Shown one piece after another: positions 1-8,695 of a stretch of 64,000 nt of DNA. Origin of the DNA: Streptomyces chattanoogensis (GTDB lineage Bacteria; Actinomycetota; Actinomycetes; Streptomycetales; Streptomycetaceae); contig NZ_LGKG01000143.1 of the NCBI RefSeq assembly GCF_001294335.1, positions 1 through 64,000 of the forward strand, read 5' to 3'. How positions within the stretch are numbered: position 1 is the first letter of the stretch; every line of letters begins with the position of its first letter. The notes beneath the pieces were generated by a model. It searched no databases, was not told the origin of the DNA, and saw only the letters and a program-made list of their open reading frames with translations. The position numbers were made by a program, and so were the translations under genes.

Positions 1-75
1 AGCCTGCCCCGCCCCCGCCCCAACCCCGCCCGCCACCGCGCGCCCCCGCCCCCGCATGGGCCGTACGCTGACCGG

Positions 76-1062
76 GTGACGAACTCGCACGCAGAGAACG
101 CGCAGGACGGCCAGCACCGACCGGACGCAGCGGATGCATCAGGCGCGCCGGAGGCACCAGGCACGCCGGGCGCCCCGGATGCCCCGGCCGACCCGTACGC
201 ATCGGATGTCCGGACCGGCCCGCAGGGACACAACATCCCCAAGGGTGATCACGGTGATCACGGTGATCACGGCGGCCACAAGGCTCAGGACGAGGCGACC
301 CAGCGTCTGGCGAAGGCCGTGATGGCGGCTGAGCAGGCGTTGATCGAGTTCGAGATCGCAGTGGAGACGTTCCGGGTGGAGGTGGAGAACTTCTCCCGGC
401 TCCATCACCAGCGGCTCGGCCCCATGTATGCGCGGCTGGACGAGCTGGATGCGCAGATCGCCGAGGCCGTGGCGGCTCGTACGGGGGACCCTGAGGACAT
501 CCGTAAGGCCAAGGAGGCGCGCGCGTCGGTGCTGCCGATGCCCAATGTGGAAGAGCTGTTCCACGGCTGGATGGGGTCGGACGGACTGTTCCCCGAGGCG
601 CAGGCCATGCTCACCGAGCAGCCGGTGCAGCCGCCGCAGAAGGTGCGGCCCAGCGAGGAGGCCCGCAAGGTCTACCGCGACCTGGTGCGCAAGGCTCACC
701 CTGACCTGGCGCGGGACGATGCGGAGCGGGCCCGGCGGGATGCGTTCATCGCGCGGGTCAATGCGGCGTACGGGCGGGGTGACGAGGCGGTCCTGCGGGA
801 CCTGGCGCAGGAGTGGGAAGCCGGTCCCGCACCGGCCGAGAGGTGGCTGAGCGAGAGCGAGGAGCTCTATGCCCGGCTGGAGTGGCTGGCCGAGCGCAAG
901 GAGTTGCTGGCCGCCGTCGCGGCGGAGCTGGAGGAGAGCGCGATCGGGGCGATGATCAAGATGGCGCCGCAGGACCCGGACGCGCTGCTGGACGAGATCG
1001 CCGAGAAGCTGCTGGCCGATGTCGCGGAACGCGAGGCATATCTCGCGCAGCTGGTCGGGTAG
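76..1062 (+). CDS. J-domain-containing protein
   Basis: 328 aa from a GTG start. Residues about 195-235 form a J-domain-like segment with the diagnostic HPD tripeptide at residues 208-210, the loop by which DnaJ proteins stimulate Hsp70 ATPase. The J segment is internal rather than N-terminal. It is preceded by a Gly/His/Ala/Pro-rich N-terminus (residues 1-75) and a helical, probably coiled-coil region, and followed by a second charged helical region. Three perfect tandem copies of GGTGATCAC (244-270) encode the Gly-Asp-His repeats near residue 60. No clear Shine-Dalgarno sequence precedes the GTG, so the start could lie further in. The zinc-finger of DnaJ is absent. Role inferred: cochaperone-like or scaffold protein; the client is unknown. 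It is followed 10 nt later by a rhodanese gene on the same strand. Confidence 0.75.
   Translation: MTNSHAENAQDGQHRPDAADASGAPEAPGTPGAPDAPADPYASDVRTGPQGHNIPKGDHGDHGDHGGHKAQDEATQRLAKAVMAAEQALIEFEIAVETFRVEVENFSRLHHQRLGPMYARLDELDAQIAEAVAARTGDPEDIRKAKEARASVLPMPNVEELFHGWMGSDGLFPEAQAMLTEQPVQPPQKVRPSEEARKVYRDLVRKAHPDLARDDAERARRDAFIARVNAAYGRGDEAVLRDLAQEWEAGPAPAERWLSESEELYARLEWLAERKELLAAVAAELEESAIGAMIKMAPQDPDALLDEIAEKLLADVAEREAYLAQLVG
244..270. repeat. 3 x 9-bp perfect tandem repeat
   Basis: GGTGATCAC occurs three times without a gap (244-252, 253-261, 262-270), in frame inside the J-domain gene. Each unit is itself nearly palindromic around TGATCA and encodes part of a Gly-Asp-His repeat. Confidence 0.9.
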
Positions 1063-1072
1063 CGTCGGGAGC

Positions 1073-1417
1073 ATGCGATTTGGTTCTGTGCCCACGGTCG
1101 GTGTCGACGCTCTCACGTCCGAGGACTTCCTCTTGGACGTGCGTGAGGACGACGAGTGGGAAGCGGGGCACGCCCAGGGCGCGCTGCACATCCCGATGAG
1201 CGAATTCGTCGCCCGTTACGGGGAGCTGTCCGAGGCGGCACCGGAGGGCGGCAAGGTCTATGTCCTGTGCCGGGTGGGCGGGCGTTCGGCCCAGGTGGCG
1301 CAGTATCTGGTCCAGCAGGGGATCGACGCGGTGAACGTTGAGGGCGGCATGCAGGCCTGGGAGGCCACCGGCCGCCCCGTCTCCGACGGCAAGGGCGGCA
1401 CCGGGACGGTCATCTGA
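1073..1417 (+). CDS. single-domain rhodanese-like protein
   Basis: 114 aa from the ATG at 1073, which has a GGGAG-type ribosome site just upstream; the open frame extends further upstream but overlaps the J-domain gene and is not needed. It matches a one-domain rhodanese: the early Asp-Val-Arg segment, and a catalytic loop Cys-Arg-Val-Gly-Gly-Arg-Ser with the persulfide-forming Cys at about residue 66, then the VEGGMQAW signature. Such proteins move sulfane sulfur in the cytosol to acceptors such as cyanide, thiols or sulfur-carrier systems. No partner is adjacent, so the acceptor cannot be named. The last codons and stop lie in a 26-bp sequence duplicated just downstream. Confidence 0.9.
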   Translation: MRFGSVPTVGVDALTSEDFLLDVREDDEWEAGHAQGALHIPMSEFVARYGELSEAAPEGGKVYVLCRVGGRSAQVAQYLVQQGIDAVNVEGGMQAWEATGRPVSDGKGGTGTVI

Positions 1418-1460
1418 GCGGGACGGTCGTTTGACCGGGACGGTCATCTGAGCGGGACGG
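1401..1460. repeat. 26-bp direct repeat at rhodanese gene end
   Basis: Positions 1401-1426 and 1435-1460 are identical over 26 bp, with an 8-bp spacer. The first copy contains the last codons and stop of the rhodanese gene; the second repeats them outside the gene. The remainder of 1461-1685, between the two converging genes, is C-rich and shows no gene. Confidence 0.9.
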
Positions 1461-1685
1461 CAGCGTGGGTCGGCCGGGCCACCGCTGTCGAAGCGAACCG
1501 GACTCGTCATAGCGATCCCGCTCGGCGAAACCCGTGAACCTGTCGCAGTGCACCCGTGTGAGCGGCTCCCGTCCGGTACGGCCCGGCCGGAGCGCGTCCG
1601 GTATGCCCCATGCAGGTCACACCCACGGCGGGCCTGATACTCCCCCCCCGGCCACCGCCCCGCCCACGCGCGCCCCGCCCGCCCC

Positions 1686-2819
1686 TCAGCTCAACGAATG
1701 CGCCGCAAGAAGATCGCCAAGCATTTCCTCATGTGCGGCCGCCGGGCCCAGGGAGAGTTCGAGCTGTTTGGCCCAGGCGTGGTAGCGGTGCAGGGGGTAG
1801 TCGGTGTCGGCGCCGAAGCCGCCGTGCAGGTGCTGGGCGGTCTGGACGACGCGACGTACGCCGTCGGCGGCCCAGATCTTGGCGACCGCGACATCGCCGG
1901 CGGGTGGCAGCGGGCCGGCCGAGCCGGTGGTGATGCGCCAGGCGGCCTGCCAGAGGGTGGCCTCCATGGCGCGCAGGTCGATATAGCGGTCGGCGGCCTG
2001 GACAGCGACGGCCTGGAACGTTGCTACGGGGAATCCGAACTGTTCGCGTTTGCTGGTGTAGTCGCTGGTCATGGTGAGGACACGTTCGCCGAGGCCCAGG
2101 GCGAGCGCGCAGATGCCGGTGGTCAGGACGTTGCGCAGCGTCTCCCAGGCGGCCGGGTCGGTGATCGTTTCCCGGGCGTCGATGCGTACGGAATCCAGCC
2201 GGACCTCGGCGTAGCGCTCGCCGTTGGTGGATATCTGGTCGGCGAGGGTGATGCCGGGGTGGGTGCGCGGGACCAGGGTGAGTACGGCCCGGCCGTCGTG
2301 GGTGTGGGCGGGGAGCAGGATGCGGTCGGCGGTCTGGGCCCAGGGGACGGCGGTCTGGGTGCCGTCGAGGATCCAGCCGGTGCCGTCCGGGCGGGCGGTC
2401 ACGGCGAGTTCGGCGGGGTCGTGGCCGCTGCGGCCGGAGGCGGCGACCGTCAGTACGAGGTCGCCGGTGGCGATCGGGGGCAGTACCTCGTCGCGCAGCT
2501 CGGCTCCCGCGTATGTCTGGAGGGTGTGTGCGGCGGCGGTGGTCTCCAGCAGGGGTACGCGCGCCAGTACCTTGGCCGATTCGCGCAGTACGAGGCAGAG
2601 GGCGATCGGGTCGAGGCCCGCGCCGCCGTGTTCGGGGGCGATCGGCAGACTTAGTAGATCGGCGTCGGCGAGCTTGCGCCACAGTGCGCGGTCGAAGTCG
2701 TCGGCGACGGCTGCGGGGGTGAGTGCGGGGCTGGGCACGCCGTCGGGAGCGACGCCCGAGAAGACGGCCCTGGCCGCTTCGAGGGCGGCTTGCTGCTCCT
2801 CGGTGAAGGTGAAGTCCAC
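1686..2819 (-). CDS. acyl-CoA dehydrogenase family protein
   Basis: 377 aa, the usual length for a soluble FAD-dependent acyl-CoA dehydrogenase, which introduces the alpha-beta double bond of acyl-CoA esters. The N-terminal helical domain starts MDFTFTEEQ; the middle beta domain and the C-terminal helical domain with the GGxGxxxDYPLHR signature near the end are all recognisable. The ATG start has a purine-rich site upstream. The gene lies 114 bp downstream of paaE on the same strand, separated by a small dyad (2850-2862), so it may be a separately controlled unit beside the phenylacetate operon. The substrate is not evident; the FadE-like members of such actinobacterial loci act on aromatic, branched or steroid side-chain acyl-CoAs. 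Confidence 0.88.
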   Translation of the reverse strand: MDFTFTEEQQAALEAARAVFSGVAPDGVPSPALTPAAVADDFDRALWRKLADADLLSLPIAPEHGGAGLDPIALCLVLRESAKVLARVPLLETTAAAHTLQTYAGAELRDEVLPPIATGDLVLTVAASGRSGHDPAELAVTARPDGTGWILDGTQTAVPWAQTADRILLPAHTHDGRAVLTLVPRTHPGITLADQISTNGERYAEVRLDSVRIDARETITDPAAWETLRNVLTTGICALALGLGERVLTMTSDYTSKREQFGFPVATFQAVAVQAADRYIDLRAMEATLWQAAWRITTGSAGPLPPAGDVAVAKIWAADGVRRVVQTAQHLHGGFGADTDYPLHRYHAWAKQLELSLGPAAAHEEMLGDLLAAHSLS

Positions 2820-2849
2820 TGGTCTGTCCTCCCGCGCGGCGCATTGACC

Positions 2850-2862
2850 TGACGGGGCGTCA
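2850..2862. promoter_or_regulatory. operator-like dyad TGACG-GGG-CGTCA
   Basis: A perfect 5-bp inverted repeat with a 3-bp spacer, about 30 bp upstream of the acyl-CoA dehydrogenase start and embedded in TTGAC/GTCAA flanks. TetR-type repressors of actinobacterial acyl-CoA genes often bind such TGAC/GTCA dyads. Assignment to a protein is inference. Confidence 0.45.
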
Positions 2863-2933
2863 AGGTAGAACAGGTTGCAGGAATTGGGAATGGCGGGGGA
2901 GGAAATGGCGCCGTGCGGGTCCGCGGGGCGAGG

Positions 2934-3986
2934 TCAGCGGTCGAAGTCCAGCTCGACCTTCTCGGTGACCGGGTGCGACTGGCAGGCCAGCACATACCCG
3001 GCGTCGACCTCCTCCGCCTCCAGTGCGAAGTTGCGGTCCATGCGTATCTCGCCGGACACCAGGAACGCCCGGCAGGTGCCGCACACGCCGCCCTTGCAGG
3101 CATACGGTGCGTCCGCGCGATTGCGCAGCACCGCCTCCAGCAGCGATTCGCCGTCGTGGACCGGCCAGTTGCCGGAGCGTCCGTCGAGGGTGGCGGTCAC
3201 CGTGCTGTGTGCGGGGGCGGAGCGGGCGGGGGCCGGGGCTACGGTGGCGGCGCCGTTGTCGATGTGGAAGATCTCTTCGTGGATGCGGCTGCGGGGCACC
3301 TTCAGGGAGCGCAGTGCCCGCTCAGCGCCCTGGACCAGGCCGTAGGGCCCGCACAGGAACCAGCCGTCCACCGAGTCGACGGTCAGCAGTGCGGGCAGCA
3401 GCGAGCGCAGCCGTTCCTCGTCGAGCCGTCCGGACGGCAGACCTGCCTGCTGTTCCTCGCGGGAGAGGGTCTGGATCAGCTGGAAGCGCTGTGGATAGCG
3501 GTCCTTGAGGTCGGCCACCTCCTCGAGGAACATCGTCGAGGCCGCCGTGCGGTCGCTGCGGATCAGGCAGAAGCGCGCGTCGGGCTGCCGGGCGAGCAGG
3601 GTGGTGACGATGGAGAGCACGGGGGTGATGCCGCTGCCGCCGACGATGCCCACGAAGTGGCCGGGGCGCGGTGCGAGGGTGAACCGGCCGGCCGGGGCCA
3701 TGACCTCCACGGTGTCGCCGGCGGCCAGTTCCTTGAGGGCGTACGTGGAGAAGGCGCCGTCCTCGACCAGGCGGATGCCGACCCGCAGAACGGGATCGTC
3801 GGTGACGGGGGTGCAGATGGAGTACGTACGGCGGATCTCCTGGCCGTCGACCGTTCTGCGCAGCGCGATGTGCTGCCCGGGGGTGTGCCGGAAGGTCTCG
3901 CGCAGCTCGGGTGGGACGGCGAGGGTGACGGCCACCGCGTCGTCCGTGAGCCGCTCGACCTCCTGGACCCGGAGCGGGTGGAACAT
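2934..3986 (-). CDS. paaE: phenylacetyl-CoA epoxidase reductase subunit PaaE
   Basis: 350 aa from the ATG at 3986, which overlaps the paaD stop by one base (TGATG). An N-terminal FAD-binding ferredoxin-reductase barrel carries the Arg-x-Tyr-Ser motif, followed by an NAD(P)-binding domain (GGSGITP) and a C-terminal plant-type [2Fe-2S] ferredoxin domain with CxxxxCxxC and a distal Cys. This is the electron-transfer subunit that passes NADPH electrons to the di-iron PaaA for ring epoxidation of phenylacetyl-CoA. It is the last gene of paaABCDE. Longer upstream extension of the open frame only shadows paaD. Confidence 0.95.
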   Translation of the reverse strand: MFHPLRVQEVERLTDDAVAVTLAVPPELRETFRHTPGQHIALRRTVDGQEIRRTYSICTPVTDDPVLRVGIRLVEDGAFSTYALKELAAGDTVEVMAPAGRFTLAPRPGHFVGIVGGSGITPVLSIVTTLLARQPDARFCLIRSDRTAASTMFLEEVADLKDRYPQRFQLIQTLSREEQQAGLPSGRLDEERLRSLLPALLTVDSVDGWFLCGPYGLVQGAERALRSLKVPRSRIHEEIFHIDNGAATVAPAPARSAPAHSTVTATLDGRSGNWPVHDGESLLEAVLRNRADAPYACKGGVCGTCRAFLVSGEIRMDRNFALEAEEVDAGYVLACQSHPVTEKVELDFDR

Positions 3987-4492
3987 CACAACTCCTTGAA
4001 GTGGTCGAAGGGTTCGCGGCAGGTCTCGCAGCGGCGCAGGGCCTTGCATGCCGTGGAGGAGAAGCGGCTGAGCAGGGTGGTGTCGGTGGAACCGCAGTGC
4101 GGGCAGCGGATGGTGAGGTCGACGGTGACGGGGCCGCCGGCCGGTCCGGCGGGGCGCGGCGGGGCGATGCCGAAGGCGGCGAGCTTGCGGCGGCCCTCGG
4201 CGGTGATGGCGTCCGTGGTCCACGGCGGGGACAGGACCGTACGGACCTCGACCTCCGGTATGCCGTGCTCGTGCAGTACTCGCTCGATGTCGGCGGACAT
4301 CGCCTCGATGGCGGGGCAGCCGGTGTAGGTGGGCGTCAGCTGCACTTCGACGCGGTCCGGTGATGCCAGCCGCAGGCCGCGCAGCACGCCGAGCTCGGCG
4401 AGGGTGAGTACCGGCAGCTCGGGGTCGGGTACGGAGCCGGCCGCTGCCAGCAGCTTCTCCTCGAGCGCGGTGAGGGCGGTGGTGGTCACCAT
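3986..4492 (-). CDS. paaD: PaaD, Fe-S assembly/accessory protein of the Paa epoxidase
   Basis: 168 aa. It has the DUF59/MIP18-like fold signature in the N-terminal half (PDPELP, then TYTGCPA) and a C-terminal pair of Cys motifs (CPHCG and CETC) typical of PaaD. The protein is required for a functional PaaABCE complex, most likely by maturing its iron centre. ATG at 4492 overlaps the end of paaC by 7 bp; an in-frame GTG at 4489 would make a classic GTGA overlap, so the exact start is open. Either way translation is coupled to paaC. Confidence 0.93.
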   Translation of the reverse strand: MVTTTALTALEEKLLAAAGSVPDPELPVLTLAELGVLRGLRLASPDRVEVQLTPTYTGCPAIEAMSADIERVLHEHGIPEVEVRTVLSPPWTTDAITAEGRRKLAAFGIAPPRPAGPAGGPVTVDLTIRCPHCGSTDTTLLSRFSSTACKALRRCETCREPFDHFKEL

Positions 4493-5202
4493 GACGCCCC
4501 CGGGTGGCTGCGGTGCAGATGCTGCATTTCGGCGAGCATCCGCCCGAACGGCTCGGTGTGCAGTCCCTGCCGGCCTCCGCCGGCGGTCCAGGCGCCGCGC
4601 TGCGGGCCCTGCGGAAGGGTGAGGGTGGCCCGTTCCAGGAGGGCGGTGATGCGTGTGGTCCATTCGTCGTGCAGTGCAGCCCAGGGGGCGTCCAGTCCGT
4701 CGACCGGTTCGAAGAGCTCGCCGGTGAAGCGCCACAGGGCGTCCAGGCCGCGCTGCATACGGGTGTGGCTCTCGTCGGTGCCGTCGCCCAGCCGCAGCGT
4801 CCACTGTTCGGCGTGGTCGCGGTGGTAGGAGGTCTCCTTGACGGCCTTTGCGGCCAGCGGTGCCAGCTCGGTCCCGCCGGTGGCGAGGTGGTCGAACAGC
4901 AGCTGCTGGTAGACGGAGAAGTAGAGCTGGCGGGCGATGGTGTGGGCGAAGTCGCCGTTGGGCTGCTCGACGAGCTGGAGGTTGCGGAACTGCCGTTCCT
5001 CGCGCAGATAGGCCAGTTCGTCCTCGTCGCCCGCCAGGGAGAGCAGGATGCGGGCCTGGCCGAGCAGGTCCAGGGCGATATTGGCCAGTGCGACCTCTTC
5101 CTCCAGGACGGGGGCGTTGCCGGCCCACTCGCCCAGGCGGTGGGAGAGGACCAGCGCGTCGTCCCCGAGGGCGAGAGCAGGGGTCAGGGTGAGGTTCGTC
5201 AA
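4486..5202 (-). CDS. paaC: phenylacetyl-CoA epoxidase structural subunit PaaC
   Basis: 238 aa if translation begins at the TTG at 5202, which overlaps the paaB stop (TTGA). No ATG or GTG lies at a sensible place upstream without running deep into paaB, and the homologous sequence begins right after this codon. PaaC is a catalytically inactive ferritin-like partner of PaaA: the protein keeps the helical bundle (LSHRLGEWAGNAP, then DLLGQAR, then SYHRDHAEQW) but not a full iron site. It scaffolds PaaA. The rare TTG start together with overlap suggests tight coupling to paaB. Confidence 0.92.
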   Translation of the reverse strand: MTNLTLTPALALGDDALVLSHRLGEWAGNAPVLEEEVALANIALDLLGQARILLSLAGDEDELAYLREERQFRNLQLVEQPNGDFAHTIARQLYFSVYQQLLFDHLATGGTELAPLAAKAVKETSYHRDHAEQWTLRLGDGTDESHTRMQRGLDALWRFTGELFEPVDGLDAPWAALHDEWTTRITALLERATLTLPQGPQRGAWTAGGGRQGLHTEPFGRMLAEMQHLHRSHPGASW

Positions 5203-5531
5203 AGGTGCTGCACCCCGTCCGGGATCTCGTAGAAGGTCGGGTGGCGGTAAGGCTTGTCGCCGGCCGGTTCGAAGAAGGCGTCCTTCTCGTCCGGTGAGGA
5301 GGCGGTGACCTGGGTGGAGGGCACCACCCAGATGGAGACGCCCTCGGAGCGGCGGGTGTACAGATCGCGGGCGTTGCGCAGCGCCATGGCGGCGTCCGGG
5401 GCGTGCAGGCTGCCGGCGTGGGTGTGGGAGAGGCCGCGGCGGCTGCGGACGAAGACCTCCCACAGGGGCCATTCCGTGGGCCGGGCGGCCGCCGGGACGG
5501 CGGGGGTGTCGGCGGGGCGTGGTGTCGTCAT
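5199..5531 (-). CDS. paaB: phenylacetyl-CoA epoxidase subunit PaaB
   Basis: 110 aa. The core reads [22 protein letters not shown] at residues about 20-42, the hallmark of PaaB, a small bridging subunit that holds PaaAC heterodimers together. The length is normal, with a short Pro/Ala-rich N-terminal tail. The ATG at 5531 overlaps the paaA stop by 4 bp (ATGA) and its own stop overlaps paaC. Confidence 0.95.
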   Translation of the reverse strand: MTTPRPADTPAVPAAARPTEWPLWEVFVRSRRGLSHTHAGSLHAPDAAMALRNARDLYTRRSEGVSIWVVPSTQVTASSPDEKDAFFEPAGDKPYRHPTFYEIPDGVQHL

Positions 5532-6478
5532 CGGTCGGCCTTCCCGTGCTTGGCCGCATGTGCGGCGGCTGCCTCGCGTACCCAGGCGCCGTCCTCGTGG
5601 GCCCGTCGCCGACGGCTGATCCGCTGTTCGTTGCAGGGGCCGTTGCCCTTGAGGACGTCCCAGAACTCGGCCCAGTCGATCGGCCCGAAGTCGAAGTGGC
5701 CGCGCTCTTCGTTCCACGTCAGATCCGGGTCGGGGAGTGTCAGCCCGAGGGCCTCGGCCTGGGGGACGCAGATGTCGACGAAGCGCTGGCGCAGTTCGTC
5801 GTTGGAGTGCCGTTTGATCTTCCAGGCCATGGACTGTGCGGAGTGCGCCGATTCGTCGTCCGGCGGGCCGAACATCATGAGTGACGGCCACCACCAGCGG
5901 TTCACCGCGTCCTGTGCCATGGCGTGCTGGGCTTCGGTGCCGCGGCTGAGTGCCATCAGGAGTTCGTAGCCCTGGCGCTGGTGGAAGGACTCCTCCTTGC
6001 AGATGCGGACCATGGCGCGGGCGTAGGGGCCGTAGGAGCAGCGGCACAGCGGGACCTGGTTGGTGATCGCCGCGCCGTCCACCAGCCAGCCGATGGCGCC
6101 GACGTCGGCCCAGGTCAGGGTGGGGTAGTTGAAGATCGAGGAGTACTTCTGGCGGCCGGTGTGGAGCTTGTCGAGGAGTTCGTCGCGGCTGGTGCCGAGG
6201 GTTTCGGCGGCGCTGTAGAGGTAGAGGCCGTGGCCGGCTTCGTCCTGGACCTTGGCCATGAGGATCGCCTTGCGGCGCAGCGACGGTGCGCGGGTGATCC
6301 AGTTGGCCTCCGGCTGCATGCCGATGATCTCGGAGTGGGCGTGTTGCGCTATCTGGCGCACCAGGGTCGAGCGGTAGGCGTCCGGCATCCAGTCGCGCGG
6401 TTCGATGCGTTCGTCCGCGGCCACGGTGGCGTCGAAGACGGCTTCGAGTGCCGGTTCTTCCGGCGCGATCGTCGTCAT
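5528..6478 (-). CDS. paaA: phenylacetyl-CoA epoxidase catalytic subunit PaaA
   Basis: 316 aa from the ATG at 6478, chosen over an upstream in-frame ATG at 6520 because a GAGGGGG site lies immediately before it and the upstream frame overlaps the operator. It is the ferritin-like di-iron oxygenase that epoxidises the phenylacetyl-CoA ring; ligand motifs visible are KVQDEAGHG in the first half and CKEESFHQ in the second. First gene of paaABCDE. An 18-bp dyad at 6499-6516, matched upstream of paaH, probably controls transcription. The CoA ligase PaaK that supplies the substrate is not in this window. Confidence 0.96.
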   Translation of the reverse strand: MTTIAPEEPALEAVFDATVAADERIEPRDWMPDAYRSTLVRQIAQHAHSEIIGMQPEANWITRAPSLRRKAILMAKVQDEAGHGLYLYSAAETLGTSRDELLDKLHTGRQKYSSIFNYPTLTWADVGAIGWLVDGAAITNQVPLCRCSYGPYARAMVRICKEESFHQRQGYELLMALSRGTEAQHAMAQDAVNRWWWPSLMMFGPPDDESAHSAQSMAWKIKRHSNDELRQRFVDICVPQAEALGLTLPDPDLTWNEERGHFDFGPIDWAEFWDVLKGNGPCNEQRISRRRRAHEDGAWVREAAAAHAAKHGKADR

Positions 6479-6498
6479 ATGGTGCCCCCTCGCTCCCG

Positions 6499-6516
6499 AC
6501 CGACCGATCGTTCGGT
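6499..6516. promoter_or_regulatory. candidate PaaR operator upstream of paaA
   Basis: On the minus strand it reads ACCGAACGATCGGTCGGT, a palindrome with one mismatched pair, 21 bp before the paaA start. The site at 12207-12224 matches 17 of 18 positions. TetR-family PaaR proteins of actinobacteria bind ACCG-type dyads before paa genes; a TetR gene lies at 13820. Binding itself is inference. Confidence 0.75.
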
Positions 6517-6677
6517 TCAATGGTGAGTGGGCGGACCGCGGGTGTCAACCCTGAGAAAAGTCAGGGGACGGTGCGCCGGGTGCTGCCGCGTAGGTACCGT
6601 TCCGTGGCGGAGTCAACCGCGAGCCGGCCGGGTGCCGGCCTGGTGTCAGCCGACGGGATTCGGGGAACGGGGCGGGA

Positions 6678-7346
6678 ATGCAGTCATACGGGGACGAAAC
6701 GCGGCCACCCGCCGCGCTCTCGCTGCCCTCGCGGATCGTCATAGGCGTGGCGGCCTGCGCCGGCGTCATGATCGTCGCGATCCATCTGGCCATGATGTTC
6801 CTGCATGTCGCACCGCAGAACACGCTCAGCAAGCAGCAGGGCACCCTGATCAGCGACTACGTCTACCCCGAGTACGAACAGAACTGGAAGCTGTTCGCGC
6901 CCAACCCCCTCCAGCAGAACATCGACGTCCAGGCCCGCGCCCGGCTGCGCGGCCCGGACGGCACCACGCTGACCACCGGCTGGACCGATCTGACGGCCCG
7001 TGACGGGCGCAGCATCAACCACAACCTGGTCCCCAGCCACACCCAGCAGAACATGCTGCGCCGCGGCTGGGAGTTCTTCCTCAGCTCGCACACCGCACAG
7101 AACGGCCCCGTCGGGATGCGCGGCGAGCTCTCCGAGCGCTACATCCGGCGCATCGTGGCACAGCGCATGGGCGCCGAGTGGGCCAAGGGCGGCCGGATCG
7201 AGCAGATGCAGGTGCGCTCGGTGACCACGGCCGTCGCCCCGCCGCCGTGGAGCACGGAGAAGATCAGCGCCAAGCCCATGTACCGCGTGCTGCCCTGGTG
7301 GCAGGTCACCGCAGACGACCTGCCCAAGGGGGAGAAGAACCAGTGA
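6678..7346 (+). CDS. DUF5819 family membrane-anchored protein
   Basis: 222 aa with one N-terminal membrane segment (about residues 18-42) and a predicted extracytoplasmic domain. It matches the DUF5819 pattern: QNW-K-LFAPNP near residues 68-77, just after the anchor. That W-x-x-F-x-P-x-P signature recalls SdpA of the Bacillus sporulation-delaying-protein system, where SdpA and the multi-pass SdpB are both needed to mature a secreted peptide; the parallel is inference. It overlaps the following HTTM gene by 4 bp (GTGA), so the two are made together. It is the first gene of the pair, separated by about 200 bp of regulatory DNA from divergent paaA. Function in Streptomyces is not known. Confidence 0.75.
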   Translation: MQSYGDETRPPAALSLPSRIVIGVAACAGVMIVAIHLAMMFLHVAPQNTLSKQQGTLISDYVYPEYEQNWKLFAPNPLQQNIDVQARARLRGPDGTTLTTGWTDLTARDGRSINHNLVPSHTQQNMLRRGWEFFLSSHTAQNGPVGMRGELSERYIRRIVAQRMGAEWAKGGRIEQMQVRSVTTAVAPPPWSTEKISAKPMYRVLPWWQVTADDLPKGEKNQ

Positions 7347-8671
7347 CATCACCGACGCCGCAGCAGCCGGCCACCGCGACCGGGACGCTCCCGGAGAAGC
7401 AGGAGCCCCGCCGACCCGGGCCGCCCTTCGAGGAAACCCGTATCGAGCGCGCCATAGGACGCGGTTTCGCGCAGGTCACCAGCCGGGCGATGGCCCCGTA
7501 CCAGACCGCCGTGATACGCATCGGGTTCTCCGCGACCTGGCTGCTGTTCCTGCTGCGCGAATTCCCCAACCGCCACACCCTCTACGGTCCCGACAGCCCG
7601 TTCAGCCTGGACATGGCGCGCCGGCTCCTGGACGGCAACCATGCCTTCTCCGTGCTGCCCTGGTCCGGCAGCAGCGGCTGGTTCGAGTGCGTCTACCTCC
7701 TGGCCATCGTGGCCAGCGCCCTGCTGATGCTCGGCTGGCGCACCCGCACCATGTCGGTGCTCTTCATGATCGGCGTGCTCTCGCTGCAGAACCGCAGCAT
7801 CTTCCTGGGGGACGGCGGCGACAACGTCATCCACCTGATGTCGATGTACCTCGTGCTCACCCGGTGCGGACAGGTCTGGTCCCTGGACGCGCGCCGCGCC
7901 AGGAGGGCCGGGGCGGGGTCCCCGGACGCTCCCGGCCGCGACCTGCCCGGCATCCTCCTGTGGACCGTCCTCGGCCTCGCCCTGGCCGTGGCCCAGCTGC
8001 TCGGCAACTACGGCCTGACCTGGTTCGGCAACGGCCCCTTCCCGCACATCGGCTGGAGCCTGGCGCTGTGGGGCCTGTGGGCGGTGCACGGTGTGTGGTG
8101 GGCGGTGTGCCGGTATGCGCCCGGGGAGCCGCGCACCGTCCTGGACACCCTCGCCAGGCTCGCGCACAACGGCGCCCTGCTGGTGATCATGGTCGAGGTC
8201 TGCCTGATCTACGCCACCGCCGGCTGGTACAAGATCCAGGGGTCGCGCTGGCAGGACGGCACCGCGGTCTACTACCCGATGCACCTGGACTACTTCTCCC
8301 CCTGGCCGGGCCTCTCCCAGGCGCTCGGCAACACCGGCCTGATGGTCATGCTGCTCACCTACGGGACGGTCATCGTCCAGGTGGCCTTCCCCTTCACCCT
8401 CTTCAACCGCCGCCTGAAGAACGTCCTGCTGGTCGCGATGATCTGTGAGCATCTGTCCATCGCGGCGCTGCTCGGGCTGCCGTTCTTCTCCCTCGCGATG
8501 ATCACCGCGGATGCGGTCTTCCTGCCGACGAACTTCCTGACCTGGCTCTCCGCCCGGCTGGCGGGCCTGCGCGACCGGCTGTTCCACCGGGGCGACGCCC
8601 CCCTGCCCCAGGGCGGCGAACCGGAGGCCCGTCCCCGCAGCGACGGCGATGGCCATGCCCTCGTGGGGTGA
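7343..8671 (+). CDS. HTTM-domain (SdpB/gamma-carboxylase-like) membrane protein
   Basis: 442 aa from GTG 7343, inside the 4-bp overlap with the DUF5819 gene. About seven or eight hydrophobic segments follow a hydrophilic N-terminal stretch of about 45 residues. The segment order and the short motifs (LRIGFSATWLLFLLR-like first helix, DGGDN loop, ATAGWYKIQG and YYPMHLDYFSPWPGL) are those of the HTTM family, related to vitamin-K-dependent gamma-carboxylase and to SdpB. The K of WYKIQG and surrounding residues are the conserved family core. With its DUF5819 partner it probably forms a membrane complex acting on an exported peptide or a quinol; the substrate is unknown. Confidence 0.8.
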   Translation: MTSPTPQQPATATGTLPEKQEPRRPGPPFEETRIERAIGRGFAQVTSRAMAPYQTAVIRIGFSATWLLFLLREFPNRHTLYGPDSPFSLDMARRLLDGNHAFSVLPWSGSSGWFECVYLLAIVASALLMLGWRTRTMSVLFMIGVLSLQNRSIFLGDGGDNVIHLMSMYLVLTRCGQVWSLDARRARRAGAGSPDAPGRDLPGILLWTVLGLALAVAQLLGNYGLTWFGNGPFPHIGWSLALWGLWAVHGVWWAVCRYAPGEPRTVLDTLARLAHNGALLVIMVEVCLIYATAGWYKIQGSRWQDGTAVYYPMHLDYFSPWPGLSQALGNTGLMVMLLTYGTVIVQVAFPFTLFNRRLKNVLLVAMICEHLSIAALLGLPFFSLAMITADAVFLPTNFLTWLSARLAGLRDRLFHRGDAPLPQGGEPEARPRSDGDGHALVG

Positions 8672-8695
8672 GCCGCGAGAAAACCGCCCTGGACG

